Positions 1 to 8,889 of a DNA stretch of 64,000 nucleotides are shown in pieces. The position numbers were made by a program, and so were the translations under genes. A model generated the notes under the pieces. That model worked only from the letters and a program-made list of their open reading frames with translations, did no database searches and was not told the origin of the DNA. Numbering within the stretch: the stretch's first letter is position 1; each line of letters begins with the position of its first letter. Origin of the DNA: Paludibacteraceae bacterium. Lineage in GTDB: Bacteria; Bacteroidota; Bacteroidia; Bacteroidales; Paludibacteraceae. The DNA is taken from positions 314,851-378,850 of the forward strand of contig JAFTIM010000004.1 of NCBI GenBank assembly GCA_017456885.1, in the 5' to 3' direction.

Positions 1-168
1 GGCGGTATCTTTTCCCGAAAGAATATTCAACAAAGAGGTTTTTCCTTTTCCATTCCGTGCCAACAAAGCCATTCGTTGCCCCTCATGCAATCCAAACGAT
101 ATATTTTCAAACAAAATCTTATCACCAAAAGATTTTGTCAGATTCGAAACTTGTAAATAACAACCCAT
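1..168 (-). CDS. ABC-F family ATP-binding protein, N-terminal fragment
   Basis: This is the first 56 codons of a soluble ABC ATPase that runs off the left edge. The start ATG reads leftward from 168. The protein opens with a beta-strand and then LTKSFGDKILFENISF, the usual start of an ABC domain. A Walker A loop (ARNGKGKT) follows near residue 40. The opening resembles the ABC-F (Uup-type) proteins of Bacteroidales, which have two ATPase domains, lack membrane segments and act on ribosomes. With the second domain outside the window the subfamily is an inference. It is unlikely to be the partner of the export permease at 4832, because the ATPases that pair with that permease start differently and normally sit next to it. 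Confidence 0.75.
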   Translation of the reverse strand, partial: MGCYLQVSNLTKSFGDKILFENISFGLHEGQRMALLARNGKGKTSLLNILSGKDTA

Positions 169-172
169 AACA

Positions 173-205
173 CTAAAAAAGGTTGAACCCACAAGGCTCA
201 ACCTT
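173..205 (-). terminator. Intrinsic terminator after the SUMF1-like gene
   Basis: On the minus strand AAGGTTGA (205-198) pairs with TCAACCTT (186-179), and a run of T follows at 180-175. It lies 25 bases after the stop of the gene at 230-898 and directly ahead of the ABC-F start. Confidence 0.75.
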
Positions 206-229
206 ATATTTATACAATTCTATTAAAAA

Positions 230-898
230 TTATTTCACACTCCGAGCCAAACGGAATCCGCAACGAATACCCCTAACACCACCATAATTTAGTATGCTAT
301 CTTGTGCAGTTATTTCACAATTCGAAGGCACACTCTTGCAGGTTCCTCCCTTTATATAAACATATTCAGAATTTATAGCTATATCAGATGTCATTTCAGA
401 CACATTACCACTCATATCGTAAAGTCCCAACGCATTAGGTTTTTTTGTTCCTACCGGATGAGTTTGTGCTTCATTATGAACATCTTGGCTATTATTTTTA
501 TACCAAGCATACGCATCTAAACTATCTGTTGTACCTGCATATTTATAAAATTGACGATTTGCAGCATAAGCAGCCGTTTCCCATTCTTGACGGGTTGGCA
601 AACGATATCCTGCATTCGTTTTTTCATTCAATTTTGCTATAAATTCCAATACTTCATCGTAAGAAACATTCTCAACAGGATAATCATCTCCACTTAAATT
701 ACCTGCAGGTTTTGTTCCCATCACTGCACGCCACTCTTTTTGAGTAACCTCGTATTTCCCGATAAAAAAAGCTTCACCCTTTTCCGGAGCAACTTTAACC
801 ATTTGAATCTCCACCTTTGCTATAACCGGCTGATAATCACAAGAAGCAGCCAAAAAGGCAACAAAAACAACTGTTAAAATAAAACTAACCTTTCTCAT
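230..898 (-). CDS. SUMF1/FGE-like domain lipoprotein
   Basis: The 222-residue product has a signal peptide with a lipobox (LAASC, Cys about residue 20), so it should be a lipid-anchored envelope protein. The rest is a formylglycine-generating-enzyme-like (SUMF1) fold. Landmarks are YEVTQKEW near residue 50, PVENVSYDEV near 75, YRLPTRQEWE near 100, LGLYDMSGNVSE near 160 and the terminal GFRLAR. Cysteines occur in GGTCKSVPSNC, but their spacing does not match the catalytic CxxxxC pair of true formylglycine-generating enzymes. A binding or structural role, as in GldJ/GldK-type relatives, is more likely than sulfatase activation. No sulfatase gene is in the window. It has its own promoter and terminator and appears monocistronic. 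Confidence 0.85.
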   Translation of the reverse strand: MRKVSFILTVVFVAFLAASCDYQPVIAKVEIQMVKVAPEKGEAFFIGKYEVTQKEWRAVMGTKPAGNLSGDDYPVENVSYDEVLEFIAKLNEKTNAGYRLPTRQEWETAAYAANRQFYKYAGTTDSLDAYAWYKNNSQDVHNEAQTHPVGTKKPNALGLYDMSGNVSEMTSDIAINSEYVYIKGGTCKSVPSNCEITAQDSILNYGGVRGIRCGFRLARSVK

Positions 899-951
899 CT
901 TTATTCTTTATTTATTTGATTATTCGTACTTTTGCTTAAACAATAACTTTG

Positions 952-980
952 CAAAGATAGTTATCTTTTTTAAATACAAA
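952..980 (-). promoter_or_regulatory. Bacteroidetes-type promoter of the SUMF1-like gene
   Basis: Reading leftward, TTTG (980-977), 17 bases and TATCTTTG (959-952) match the -33/-7 pattern of the Bacteroidetes primary sigma factor. The start codon is about 54 bases downstream at 898. The oppositely oriented TAACTTTG at 944-951 could serve the rightward acetyltransferase gene. Confidence 0.55.
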
Positions 981-1009
981 TTACTTTTTTATTTTTTTTA
1001 TCAAAAACG

Positions 1010-1534
1010 ATGAACATTCTTGAAAACGAACATATTAAACTGAGAGCACCCGAACCAGAAGACCTTGATTTTCTTTATAAATGGGAAAATGACTCTAACA
1101 TTTGGGACGTTGCCGACACAAACGAACCACTATCAAAATACCTCATAAAAAGATATATTGCCTACTCCGACAAAACGATTTACGAAAAAAAACAACAACG
1201 TTTGATAATTGAACTACAAAACCAAAAACTCGTTGTCGGGTGTATTGACTTGTACGATTTTGAAGCTATTCACAAAAGAGCCGGCATCGGAATTGTCATC
1301 GACGAAAAATATAGGAAACACGGTTTTGCATTCGAAGCCGTTTCTGTGTTAAAAAACTATGCAAAAAAATACCTACACTTGCATCAATTGTATTGCTACA
1401 TTTCAACAGACAACGAAGCAAGTATCAATCTTTTCAAGAAAGCAGATTTTAAAACATCAGGAGAATTAAAAGAATGGATAAAAACATCCGACAATCAATA
1501 CACGGACGTTGTAATTCTTACCCATCTGCTCTAA
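1010..1534 (+). CDS. GNAT N-acetyltransferase (RimJ/RimL-like)
   Basis: The protein has 174 residues and no signal peptide. It begins with IKLRAPEPEDLDFLYKW, typical of the Acetyltransf_3 group that includes RimJ/RimL and SpeG-like enzymes. The acetyl-CoA-binding segment is AGIGIVIDEKYRKHGFAFEA (about residues 90-110). The C-terminal NEASINLFKKADFKTSGEL is the conserved alpha4-beta7 region. The acceptor substrate cannot be deduced. Its stop lies three bases from the stop of the convergent rluB gene. Confidence 0.88.
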   Translation: MNILENEHIKLRAPEPEDLDFLYKWENDSNIWDVADTNEPLSKYLIKRYIAYSDKTIYEKKQQRLIIELQNQKLVVGCIDLYDFEAIHKRAGIGIVIDEKYRKHGFAFEAVSVLKNYAKKYLHLHQLYCYISTDNEASINLFKKADFKTSGELKEWIKTSDNQYTDVVILTHLL

Positions 1535-1536
1535 AA

Positions 1537-2502
1537 CTACTCAAAAGCTCCCATTTTTAACATCTGGATTTCTTTTTCACTTAAAAAACGCCATTTACCA
1601 CGTGGGAGATTCTTTTTGGTTAAACCGGCAAAAACAGACCTGTCCAATTGCTTTACCGTATAGCCGATATGTTCAAACATTCGACGAACAATACGATTTT
1701 TACCCGAGTGAATTTCCACACCGACTTGCCGTTTGTCGTTATCTATATAGGAAATGTCATCTACATGGATTGCTCCATCGTCTAAAACGATTCCATTTCT
1801 TAACTTTTGCATATCGTTTTCGGCGATTGGTTTATCCAACGTTACTTGATAAACTTTCTTTTTGTTAAATTTAGGATGTGTAAGCGTTGTGGCAAGATCG
1901 CCATCATTTGTCAACAACAATACGCCTGTTGTGTTTCTATCCAAACGTCCGACAGGATAGATACGCTCCACACACGCATTTTTCACAATATCCATCACCG
2001 TAATACGAGCATGCGGATCGTCTGTGGTTGTTACGCAATTTTTGGGCTTATTCAAGAGCACGTAAACTTTCTTCTCCGAACGCAAAAGTTGGTCATGAAA
2101 CAAAACCCTATCTTTCGACGGACACACTTTTGTTCCAAGTTCGGTAACAACCTCACCATTTACGGAAACCACACCCGCCAATATATATTCATCAGCCTCT
2201 CGACGCGAGCATATTCCCGAATTTGCAATAAATCTATTCAAGCGAATAGGGGCATTTGCATCAACAAATCTTTTTTTATACTCCAACTGTTTCTTTTTAG
2301 AATAAACATTTGAGGCATTTCCCTTTCGTTCAAATCTCGATGCTTTATTCTCTGTATAAGAACGCTTCGAAAATGTCATTTCCTCGTTAGAGTCTGGCTT
2401 ACCCGCCACAAAAAACTTGTTTTTTTTGTTTGCTCTATTATCAAAACCTTCTTTCCGACGAGAAGTTGTTTGCTGCGCGTGAAACTTTTTTCCTATTGGC
2501 AT
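1537..2502 (-). CDS. rluB: 23S rRNA pseudouridine synthase, RluB/RsuA family
   Basis: The 321-residue protein has a basic, low-complexity N-terminal tail of about 85 residues, an S4 RNA-binding domain (LNRFIANSGICSRREADEYI, about 90-150) and the RsuA/RluB/RluE/RluF catalytic domain. The catalytic aspartate is in GRLDRNTTGVLLLTNDGDL. YPVGRLDR and the later IHSGKNRIVRRMFEHIGY are family signatures. It should isomerise a uridine in large-subunit rRNA. Assignment to RluB rather than a sister family rests on general resemblance. A minus-strand -7 box (TACTTTTG, 2526-2519) lies only 17 bases before the ATG, which implies a very short leader. Confidence 0.9.
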   Translation of the reverse strand: MPIGKKFHAQQTTSRRKEGFDNRANKKNKFFVAGKPDSNEEMTFSKRSYTENKASRFERKGNASNVYSKKKQLEYKKRFVDANAPIRLNRFIANSGICSRREADEYILAGVVSVNGEVVTELGTKVCPSKDRVLFHDQLLRSEKKVYVLLNKPKNCVTTTDDPHARITVMDIVKNACVERIYPVGRLDRNTTGVLLLTNDGDLATTLTHPKFNKKKVYQVTLDKPIAENDMQKLRNGIVLDDGAIHVDDISYIDNDKRQVGVEIHSGKNRIVRRMFEHIGYTVKQLDRSVFAGLTKKNLPRGKWRFLSEKEIQMLKMGAFE

Positions 2503-2561
2503 AAATTATTTTTTTTTGCAAAAGTAGTGATTTACATGTTATCCGTAAACATACGAAACAA

Positions 2562-3860
2562 TCAATATATCTTCTTAATCTCCGATTTTTTATAATAATG
2601 TTCTAATATTTGCCGATAATCATAACCTTTCTGACTCATCAATGCAGCTCCAATCTGACAAAGCCCCACGCCATGTCCCCAGCCGGCTCCATAAAAAACA
2701 AAATTTGAAGCTTCCTTTTCAACTACAAACGCCGAACTATATAAGTGCGTTTCCGACAACCATTTCCTAATTTCAAGTTCTTTCCCGACAACAACTACCG
2801 ACTTCGTTCCTACGATTTTCAGATAAGAAATACGTCCCGAACACCCTCGTTTCAAAGGAATTATATCCAATATTATACCGAAATCAATACCCGAACGACG
2901 TTTCAGCATATCTGCAAGTTGTTGTTCCGAATAGACCACTTTCCATCGAAAGAAATCGGTTGTCGATTGGTCGAAATTATTTAAAACTTGTCGTAAAACT
3001 TGTTCATCGGTTACGTTACAAAACGAATCCGGCGATGACATTATCCATTTTTTGGCATCTGCTTCGGTTGTCAAGTCAAAAGTCAACTCTTCTTCGGGAT
3101 TATCAGGGACACATTCCAAATATTCATAATGCTTATCAGCCCAACACGTATCGAATCGTTCGGTTGCACCTCCACAAGACTTTGAAAAACGAGCATCACA
3201 AATTTCTCCTTCGCTCACCAAAACCTCGCCCCGCGTTGCCTCCACAGCAGCTTTTGCTTCCGGGGTTGTTACTTTTGTAATGCCTTGATAACGCTGACAA
3301 TGATCGTCGGCACATACATCGTAGTTTTTATGTTTATCGCGTTCATACCACCTATTCACAAACAACACATCGGCGTCTAACGCCATCGGCATTTCCGAAG
3401 TCTGACAATCGACATGTTCAACCATTTGACTTAATAACCAACTACGAGATATAACGGCATGCGCTTTTAGCAACTCCATATAAGACGTTGCACTCATTTC
3501 AGAAGAAATAACGCTGGTCAGATAATCTTCTATCGGTAATATGTTTATTGCAGTTATCAAATCGTCTTCAACCATAAATTTCAAACAGCCCTGAAAACGT
3601 TGAAGTTCTTTCTTTTGCCAATGAAAGCCGATTCCGATAACCACTTCTTTCAGTTCAAAAAAAGATTTGTCGTAACATAGAGGTGAGAAGACGAGTTCTT
3701 CATAAAGACGTCCCAAAAATTTCACTTTCCCCTCATATGCCGATACGGACAATTTCCCCTCAAAAAGATTGTCCAACAATTGATATTGTCCTTTTAATCG
3801 GAAGGTTATTTCTTTCGACGACAATATTCCGACCGAAATCTGTTCGGGAATCAAATTCAT
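2562..3860 (-). CDS. SpoIID/LytB domain protein without signal peptide
   Basis: The protein has 432 residues. The SpoIID/amidase-enhancer core starts near residue 105 (IEDYLTSVISSEMSATS, then LKAHAVISRSWLL) and ends with the conserved GWGHGVGLCQIGAALMSQKG and ILEHYYKKSEIKKIY. SpoIID proteins cleave peptidoglycan strands lacking stem peptides, or enhance amidases, normally outside the membrane. Here the N-terminus (MNLIPEQISVGILSSKEI) is not a signal peptide, which is odd. Its ATG overlaps the TGA of the upstream DUF4922 gene by four bases (ATGA), so the two are translationally coupled. This organism shows no sign of sporulation; the name reflects homology only. Confidence 0.85.
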   Translation of the reverse strand: MNLIPEQISVGILSSKEITFRLKGQYQLLDNLFEGKLSVSAYEGKVKFLGRLYEELVFSPLCYDKSFFELKEVVIGIGFHWQKKELQRFQGCLKFMVEDDLITAINILPIEDYLTSVISSEMSATSYMELLKAHAVISRSWLLSQMVEHVDCQTSEMPMALDADVLFVNRWYERDKHKNYDVCADDHCQRYQGITKVTTPEAKAAVEATRGEVLVSEGEICDARFSKSCGGATERFDTCWADKHYEYLECVPDNPEEELTFDLTTEADAKKWIMSSPDSFCNVTDEQVLRQVLNNFDQSTTDFFRWKVVYSEQQLADMLKRRSGIDFGIILDIIPLKRGCSGRISYLKIVGTKSVVVVGKELEIRKWLSETHLYSSAFVVEKEASNFVFYGAGWGHGVGLCQIGAALMSQKGYDYRQILEHYYKKSEIKKIY

Positions 3861-4735
3861 AATCCGACTTGCTGATAAATATCAATAATATCTTCAAGAT
3901 TTATTCTTTGGAAATGCTCCTCTTTGGGAAGAACCACCACACCGCTCATCTCGGCAGTGCCGGGGCTAACCATCAACGTCTGTGATTCAGGAGCCTCGTA
4001 TTGCCATGGACGTGATTTTTTTCTCGGAAAAACAAAAATCAACCATCTACCGGCAGAATAGGAACAAAGCAAATTCATCATCGGTGCGTTTGTTCCGAAA
4101 AGTTGTCGTTTCAAATACTCAAAATGAAAATTTGCCGATTGGATTTCTGAAGATTCTATGCAAAAAACCGTGCGAAAAACTCCAAGTATTTTATAGGTCA
4201 TTGCTCCATTTTTCTTAAAAAAAGGAGTCTTTCCCAACGTGTCATAACTTACCAAAAGAGGAAACGAATTCTGCTCCGCCGCCTGAAAATGCAAATGGTC
4301 AGGAGCTGATGCCCCGCAATTTATTCCATTGAAAAACACGGCGAAATTGGGTAGTTGCTCCGACACGGACAGCAATTCCGAAAAATGACCGTTTATATCT
4401 TGCAAAATGTGCTGCCGATGCGCTATAACCAAATGATTAGGGAAAATAGGGTAAGGATTGAGTTGAACAACATAATCCTGCCAAAACATGCTGAGCTCTT
4501 CCGCAGGCTGATTTTGCAAACACAAAAAACATTTCCGTTTCGAGATGCTTTCGGCATCAAGTTTTGCTCCCGTAGAGGCTATTCTTGTAGGATTAAATTG
4601 CAAAACAATTTTTGTCGTAGGCAATAAAAAAGTACGCGTCTTTATCAAAGATAAATTATCATAGTTTTTTTTTGCGAAACTCCATTGCGAGAGTTGCTTT
4701 TCTATAAAAGGATATATTTGTGTCTGCAAATCCAT
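3857..4735 (-). CDS. DUF4922 protein, HIT/GalT-like nucleotide phosphorylase fold
   Basis: The 292-residue protein is read from the ATG at 4735; an in-frame TTG four codons upstream is less likely. Two landmarks point to the HIT/GalT superfamily. A CxxC pair sits in KCFLCLQNQP (about residues 68-71), followed by PIFPNHLVIAHRQH. A HxHxQ triad (PDHLHFQAAE) sits about residue 145, where GalT and Ap4A phosphorylases place the nucleophilic histidine. A nucleotidyl-transfer or phosphorolysis activity is therefore plausible, but the substrate is unknown. The ATGA overlap with the downstream SpoIID-like gene suggests a shared pathway. A minus-strand -7 box TACTTTTG (4752-4745) ends only about ten bases before the ATG. 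Confidence 0.82.
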   Translation of the reverse strand: MDLQTQIYPFIEKQLSQWSFAKKNYDNLSLIKTRTFLLPTTKIVLQFNPTRIASTGAKLDAESISKRKCFLCLQNQPAEELSMFWQDYVVQLNPYPIFPNHLVIAHRQHILQDINGHFSELLSVSEQLPNFAVFFNGINCGASAPDHLHFQAAEQNSFPLLVSYDTLGKTPFFKKNGAMTYKILGVFRTVFCIESSEIQSANFHFEYLKRQLFGTNAPMMNLLCSYSAGRWLIFVFPRKKSRPWQYEAPESQTLMVSPGTAEMSGVVVLPKEEHFQRINLEDIIDIYQQVGL

Positions 4736-4831
4736 AATCGACTGCAAAAGTAGTATAATTTAAGTCATTTTTTTAAAGCCGGAAGTTTAATTTTCGATTA
4801 AATGCTTAAATTTGTCATTTAAAATTTTACT

Positions 4832-5683
4832 ATGAGTGAAAAGGAATGGACAGAAGTAATCAAGCCGCATAAAAGCCTTTTAAGCGTTGATTTTAAAGAG
4901 ATTTGGCGTTACAAAGATTTATGGGCAATGTTCGTAAAACGAGACATTATCACCCAATACAAACAAACGATACTTGGTCCTTTATGGTTTTTTGTCCAAC
5001 CGATAATGACCACCATTATGTATATGGTCGTTTTCGGAGGCATTGCGGGAATCCCGACAGACGGTATCCCTCAACCGTTATTTTATCTGTCAGGCATCTG
5101 TCTTTGGCAATATTTCGCCGATTGTTTAAACAAAACATCGAATACGTTTCTTTCTAATGCCGGCATTTTTGGTAAAGTTTACTTTCCTCGCTTAATTGTT
5201 CCATTGTCCACAGTTACGTCATCAATGGTTCGGCTCGGCATTCAAATGCTATTATTTATTATTGTTTATCTCTATTACATAATATTTACCGATGTAACCG
5301 TTACACCAAATTTTTATATACTATTATTGCCATTACTCATCTTGATATTAGCAGGATTAGCGTTAGGATTCGGGATTTTATTTTCATCAATGACGACAAA
5401 ATATCGTGATTTGACATTGCTTTTATCTTTTTTCGTGCAACTATGGATGTATGCCACACCCATAATTTATCCTTTAAATACGATCTCGAACGAGAAATTA
5501 CGTTTTGTAATGACCTTAAATCCAATAACTCCTATTGTAGAAACTTTTAAATTTGGCACTCTTGGAGCAGGTTCTTTCAGTTGGTGGAGTTTAGGTTATA
5601 GTTTCGTATTCACATTGCTGTTGTTAGCAATCGGAATTATCATATTCAATCGTGTTCAACGTAGTTTCATGGATACTGTTTAA
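4832..5683 (+). CDS. ABC-2 type polysaccharide/polyol-phosphate export permease
   Basis: The protein has 283 residues and about six transmembrane helices. The cytoplasmic start KDLWAMFVKRDIITQYKQT and the following LGPLWFFVQPIMTTIMYMVV are diagnostic of Wzm/TagG-like permeases, which export O-antigen or teichoic-acid-like glycans. The family normally sits next to a dedicated ATPase (Wzt/TagH), but none is adjacent here or elsewhere in the window. A -7 box (TAAATTTG, 4807-4814) precedes it. Downstream come a LysM protein, a barrel, thyA, a flippase and a glycosyltransferase on the same strand. Confidence 0.9.
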   Translation: MSEKEWTEVIKPHKSLLSVDFKEIWRYKDLWAMFVKRDIITQYKQTILGPLWFFVQPIMTTIMYMVVFGGIAGIPTDGIPQPLFYLSGICLWQYFADCLNKTSNTFLSNAGIFGKVYFPRLIVPLSTVTSSMVRLGIQMLLFIIVYLYYIIFTDVTVTPNFYILLLPLLILILAGLALGFGILFSSMTTKYRDLTLLLSFFVQLWMYATPIIYPLNTISNEKLRFVMTLNPITPIVETFKFGTLGAGSFSWWSLGYSFVFTLLLLAIGIIIFNRVQRSFMDTV

Positions 5684-5702
5684 CCATTTAATTTTAAAAG
5701 AG

Positions 5703-7427
5703 ATGAAACCGTCTATTTCAAAAATATTTTTTGCATTTGTTTTAATTGTGTTTTTACCGGCAAGAGGGCAAGACCAACTTTACCCGAAAATCACAGAAAA
5801 CAATCAAGAATTCTACCTATATCAAGTGTCGCAAGGTGAAGGTTTGTGGTCTATCAGTAAGAAATTTGAAGTCTCACAAAATGAATTACACCAATACAAT
5901 CCTGAACTTGCTCAAGGGTTAAGATATGGCATTACACTTAAAATACCTGTAAGGAAACAGGTTTTTCAACCTAAACAACAAAATAAAAGCACAGAGTCGG
6001 GCGAGTATAAAACACACATTGTCGAACCTTCGCAAACGTTATACTCCATTGCAAAAATGTATAATGTTTCAATAGGAAGCATCATCGCTCTAAATGCTTC
6101 GGCCAGAGATGGTCTGAAAGTTGGAGAAGAACTCAAAATACCTATCAGCAATCAAAACATTGAAACAAAAGAGGACATCAATAACGACACATCTGTATTT
6201 ATTTTGCACGAAGTAAAAAGAAAAGAAACCTTGTATTCCATCAGCAAACAATACGGAGTTGACATCAACTCGATTTTAGAATCTAACGATATTAAAGACG
6301 TTATCAAAAAGGGTGATGTTTTACGAATTTTCAAACGGCATGGACATGCTTTGACGATACAAAAAAACGACAACATTGTTTCCGACACTGCGAAAACGGA
6401 GGTATATGATAATGACAAGTATGCCGACACCATTTCCAATGTGCTTCGAGTAGCAATTATGCTACCTTTCAAATTAGACATGGCAGGTGCTGAAAAATTC
6501 GTCGATTTTTATCGAGGAGTACTTTTGGCTATTGATGCAGCAAAAAAACAAGGTACATCATCTATATTGTATGTGTACGACACCGGAATTTCTGAAAACG
6601 ATATTGATTCTTTATTAACAAAAGAAGAATTGCAACATGTCGATTTAATTATTGGTCCTGCCTATACAAATCAAATTCAGAAAGTTACCGATTTTGCAAA
6701 ACAACATCAAACTTTTGTGGTTATACCCTTTTCGCAGAATGTAAAAGACTTGGGAAACAACCCTTACATTATCCAATTCAACCCACCAAAACAGATGTTT
6801 CTGACCATATCAAAAGGGGAATTACTCAAAAAATTTAAAAACAGACATATTTTGTTGGCCTATTTTGAAAACAACTACGACGAAGGGAACAATTTTGCCA
6901 ATGCACTTTTAGCCGATTTGTTAGTAACAAACACTCCTCATTCAAGATGCTTCATTACAGAAGAAAATGCCGACTCTATTTGCGAATCAGCTGTCAGTCA
7001 GCACGCTTCTATTCTATTAGCGTCCTCAACTCCCGAGCGCGTCAAACCCATATTACGGAAAATAAACCAATATCGTATAGGTACGGATTTGGAATTGATA
7101 GGATTTGACAGATGGGGATTGTCTCTTTTGACCGAAAGTAAGCCCATCTACTTTACCTCTTTATTTAATCCTTATTCAAAATTTGCTCTACAATACAAAA
7201 CCGAATATGAAAAATATTTCGGCATTGCCAACAACGCATATCCGAACTACGACCAATTAGGATACGATATTATGTGCAACATGATAGAAATGTTAAAAGA
7301 AAAACGAGTAAGCAATAATTTGACATTTCCCGAATTGAACAATGTTCAATCAGATATGAAATTCAAAAAAATAATGCCCGATGGCGGATGGGTCAACGAA
7401 CATGTCTATTTAATTCATCTTGAATAA
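5703..7427 (+). CDS. LysM-repeat protein with periplasmic-binding-like domain
   Basis: The start chosen is the ATG at 5703, preceded by AAAAGAG. A longer frame back to 5652 would run into the permease gene and spoil the signal peptide. The 574-residue product has a signal peptide (about 1-23). Three LysM domains follow (about 37-83, 102-148 and 165-209), each with the GL/TLYSISKxY and LKIP signatures. The C-terminal half (about 248-574) resembles type-1 periplasmic binding proteins (VAIMLPFKLDMAGAEKFVDFYRGVLLAID). LysM modules bind peptidoglycan glycan strands. The ligand of the second half is unknown. It is 19 bases from the permease and two bases from the next gene. Confidence 0.87.
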   Translation: MKPSISKIFFAFVLIVFLPARGQDQLYPKITENNQEFYLYQVSQGEGLWSISKKFEVSQNELHQYNPELAQGLRYGITLKIPVRKQVFQPKQQNKSTESGEYKTHIVEPSQTLYSIAKMYNVSIGSIIALNASARDGLKVGEELKIPISNQNIETKEDINNDTSVFILHEVKRKETLYSISKQYGVDINSILESNDIKDVIKKGDVLRIFKRHGHALTIQKNDNIVSDTAKTEVYDNDKYADTISNVLRVAIMLPFKLDMAGAEKFVDFYRGVLLAIDAAKKQGTSSILYVYDTGISENDIDSLLTKEELQHVDLIIGPAYTNQIQKVTDFAKQHQTFVVIPFSQNVKDLGNNPYIIQFNPPKQMFLTISKGELLKKFKNRHILLAYFENNYDEGNNFANALLADLLVTNTPHSRCFITEENADSICESAVSQHASILLASSTPERVKPILRKINQYRIGTDLELIGFDRWGLSLLTESKPIYFTSLFNPYSKFALQYKTEYEKYFGIANNAYPNYDQLGYDIMCNMIEMLKEKRVSNNLTFPELNNVQSDMKFKKIMPDGGWVNEHVYLIHLE

Positions 7428-7429
7428 GA

Positions 7430-8095
7430 ATGAAACACAAAATCATCTTTACCACTATACTGCTTGCTCTTTGTGTCGGCACATTTGCTTATACTCCTGA
7501 AATTGCATTCGGGACACGTCAAGGAGTTACATTAAGCACAGTATGGTTCTCACCATCCGTAGATCAGACCATGAGGGTGGGCTACATGGGTGGATTCATG
7601 TCTCGCTTTATTTTCGAAAAATATTTTGGGTTGCAAGTCGAGCTAAATTACATGCAAAGAGGATGGACAGCAAAAGCTCACAACAGCGATTCTGAAACAT
7701 TCAAATACGACCGACTTTTCCATTATGTTGAGTTACCATTTATGACTCACATTTTTTTTGGTAAGAAAAAATTCAGGTGGTTTTTCAATTTGGGATTAAA
7801 CTTAAGTTATTTAGTTGATGACAAGACGACCGCTGTACTACTCGACTCCGAAAGCAGAGACGAACATAACCAGCAGATTTCCAACAGATTTGATTATGGA
7901 ATATGCGGAGGTACAGGATTTGAATTTCATACTCGAGCAGGTATTTATCAATTGGAAGGCAGATACAATTTCGGACTTGGCGATGTTTTCCCGAATAGAA
8001 TTACCGACGATTTCGGTCGGTCGAGTAATCAGGTAATAACCATTAATCTCGGCATTTTATTCGATATAAACAAAGAAAAATATAAGAAACCATGA
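7430..8095 (+). CDS. Outer-membrane beta-barrel protein
   Basis: The 221-residue protein has a signal peptide cleaved near FAYTPE. Alternating aromatic and polar strands follow, typical of the small Bacteroidetes beta-barrel family (porin/PorT-like). Examples are [43 protein letters not shown] and [12 protein letters not shown]. No enzymatic motif is seen. The start lies two bases after the stop of the LysM protein, and the stop overlaps the thyA start (ATGA). A role in envelope assembly together with the LysM protein is an inference from this tight spacing. Confidence 0.75.
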   Translation: MKHKIIFTTILLALCVGTFAYTPEIAFGTRQGVTLSTVWFSPSVDQTMRVGYMGGFMSRFIFEKYFGLQVELNYMQRGWTAKAHNSDSETFKYDRLFHYVELPFMTHIFFGKKKFRWFFNLGLNLSYLVDDKTTAVLLDSESRDEHNQQISNRFDYGICGGTGFEFHTRAGIYQLEGRYNFGLGDVFPNRITDDFGRSSNQVITINLGILFDINKEKYKKP

Positions 8096-8886
8096 AACAA
8101 TATTTAGACTTACTCGATTATGTATTAAAAAATGGTACAACGAAGGAAGACCGTACAGGGACGGGTACCATCAGTGTTTTTGGGTATCAAATGCGTTTTG
8201 ACTTATCCAACGGGTTCCCATTGTTAACGACCAAGAAACTACATTTAAAGTCTATCATTCACGAACTCCTATGGTTTTTGAATGGTGATACAAACGTGAA
8301 GTATCTGCAAGAAAATGGTGTTCGGATTTGGAATGAATGGGCAGATGAAAATGGGGAACTCGGTCCAGTATATGGGCATCAATGGAGAAGTTGGCCTGAC
8401 TACAATGGTAATTCTATTGACCAGATTTCCAATGTTATCAATCAAATAAAAAACAATCCAGACTCAAGGCGGTTAATTGTGAGTGCATGGAATGTTGCAG
8501 AGGTAGAAAATATGGCGTTACCACCTTGTCATACCTTATTTCAATTCTATGTTTCCAATGGAAAACTATCACTTCAACTGTATCAACGTTCTGCCGATAT
8601 TTTTCTCGGTGTACCTTTCAACATTGCTTCTTACGCACTTCTTTTAATGATGGTTGCACAAGTGACAGACCTACAAGTTGGGGAATTTATTCATACGCTT
8701 GGTGATGCACATATATACAAAAATCATCTCGAACAAGTTCACGAACAATTATCAAGACAACCACGAGCATTGCCAACCATGAAACTAAACCCAAACGTAA
8801 AGGATATTTTTAATTTTCACTTTGAGGATTTCTCTCTTGAAGATTACAATCCTCACCCACATATCAAAGGTATTGTCGCTGTCTGA
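8092..8886 (+). CDS. thyA: Thymidylate synthase
   Basis: This is a complete 264-residue ThyA, which makes dTMP from dUMP with methylene-tetrahydrofolate. The catalytic cysteine is Cys146 in [12 protein letters not shown], with the dUMP-binding RRLIVSAWN ahead of it and [20 protein letters not shown] after it. The length and the C-terminal [11 protein letters not shown] are normal. It overlaps the barrel gene by four bases. The dihydrofolate reductase gene that often follows thyA is absent; a polysaccharide flippase gene follows three bases later. Confidence 0.98.
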   Translation: MKQYLDLLDYVLKNGTTKEDRTGTGTISVFGYQMRFDLSNGFPLLTTKKLHLKSIIHELLWFLNGDTNVKYLQENGVRIWNEWADENGELGPVYGHQWRSWPDYNGNSIDQISNVINQIKNNPDSRRLIVSAWNVAEVENMALPPCHTLFQFYVSNGKLSLQLYQRSADIFLGVPFNIASYALLLMMVAQVTDLQVGEFIHTLGDAHIYKNHLEQVHEQLSRQPRALPTMKLNPNVKDIFNFHFEDFSLEDYNPHPHIKGIVAV

Positions 8887-8889
8887 AAA

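Noticed and set aside
1-168. Left-edge ATPase as missing partner of the export permease at 4832
   Set aside because: The N-terminus looks like ABC-F, which has no membrane partner, and it lies on the opposite strand several genes away.
230-898. Active formylglycine-generating enzyme for sulfatases
   Set aside because: The cysteine spacing does not fit the catalytic pair and no sulfatase is present in the window.
2562-3860. Sporulation function from the SpoIID domain
   Set aside because: The lineage is not spore-forming and no other sporulation gene is seen; the domain is shared widely with non-sporulating bacteria.
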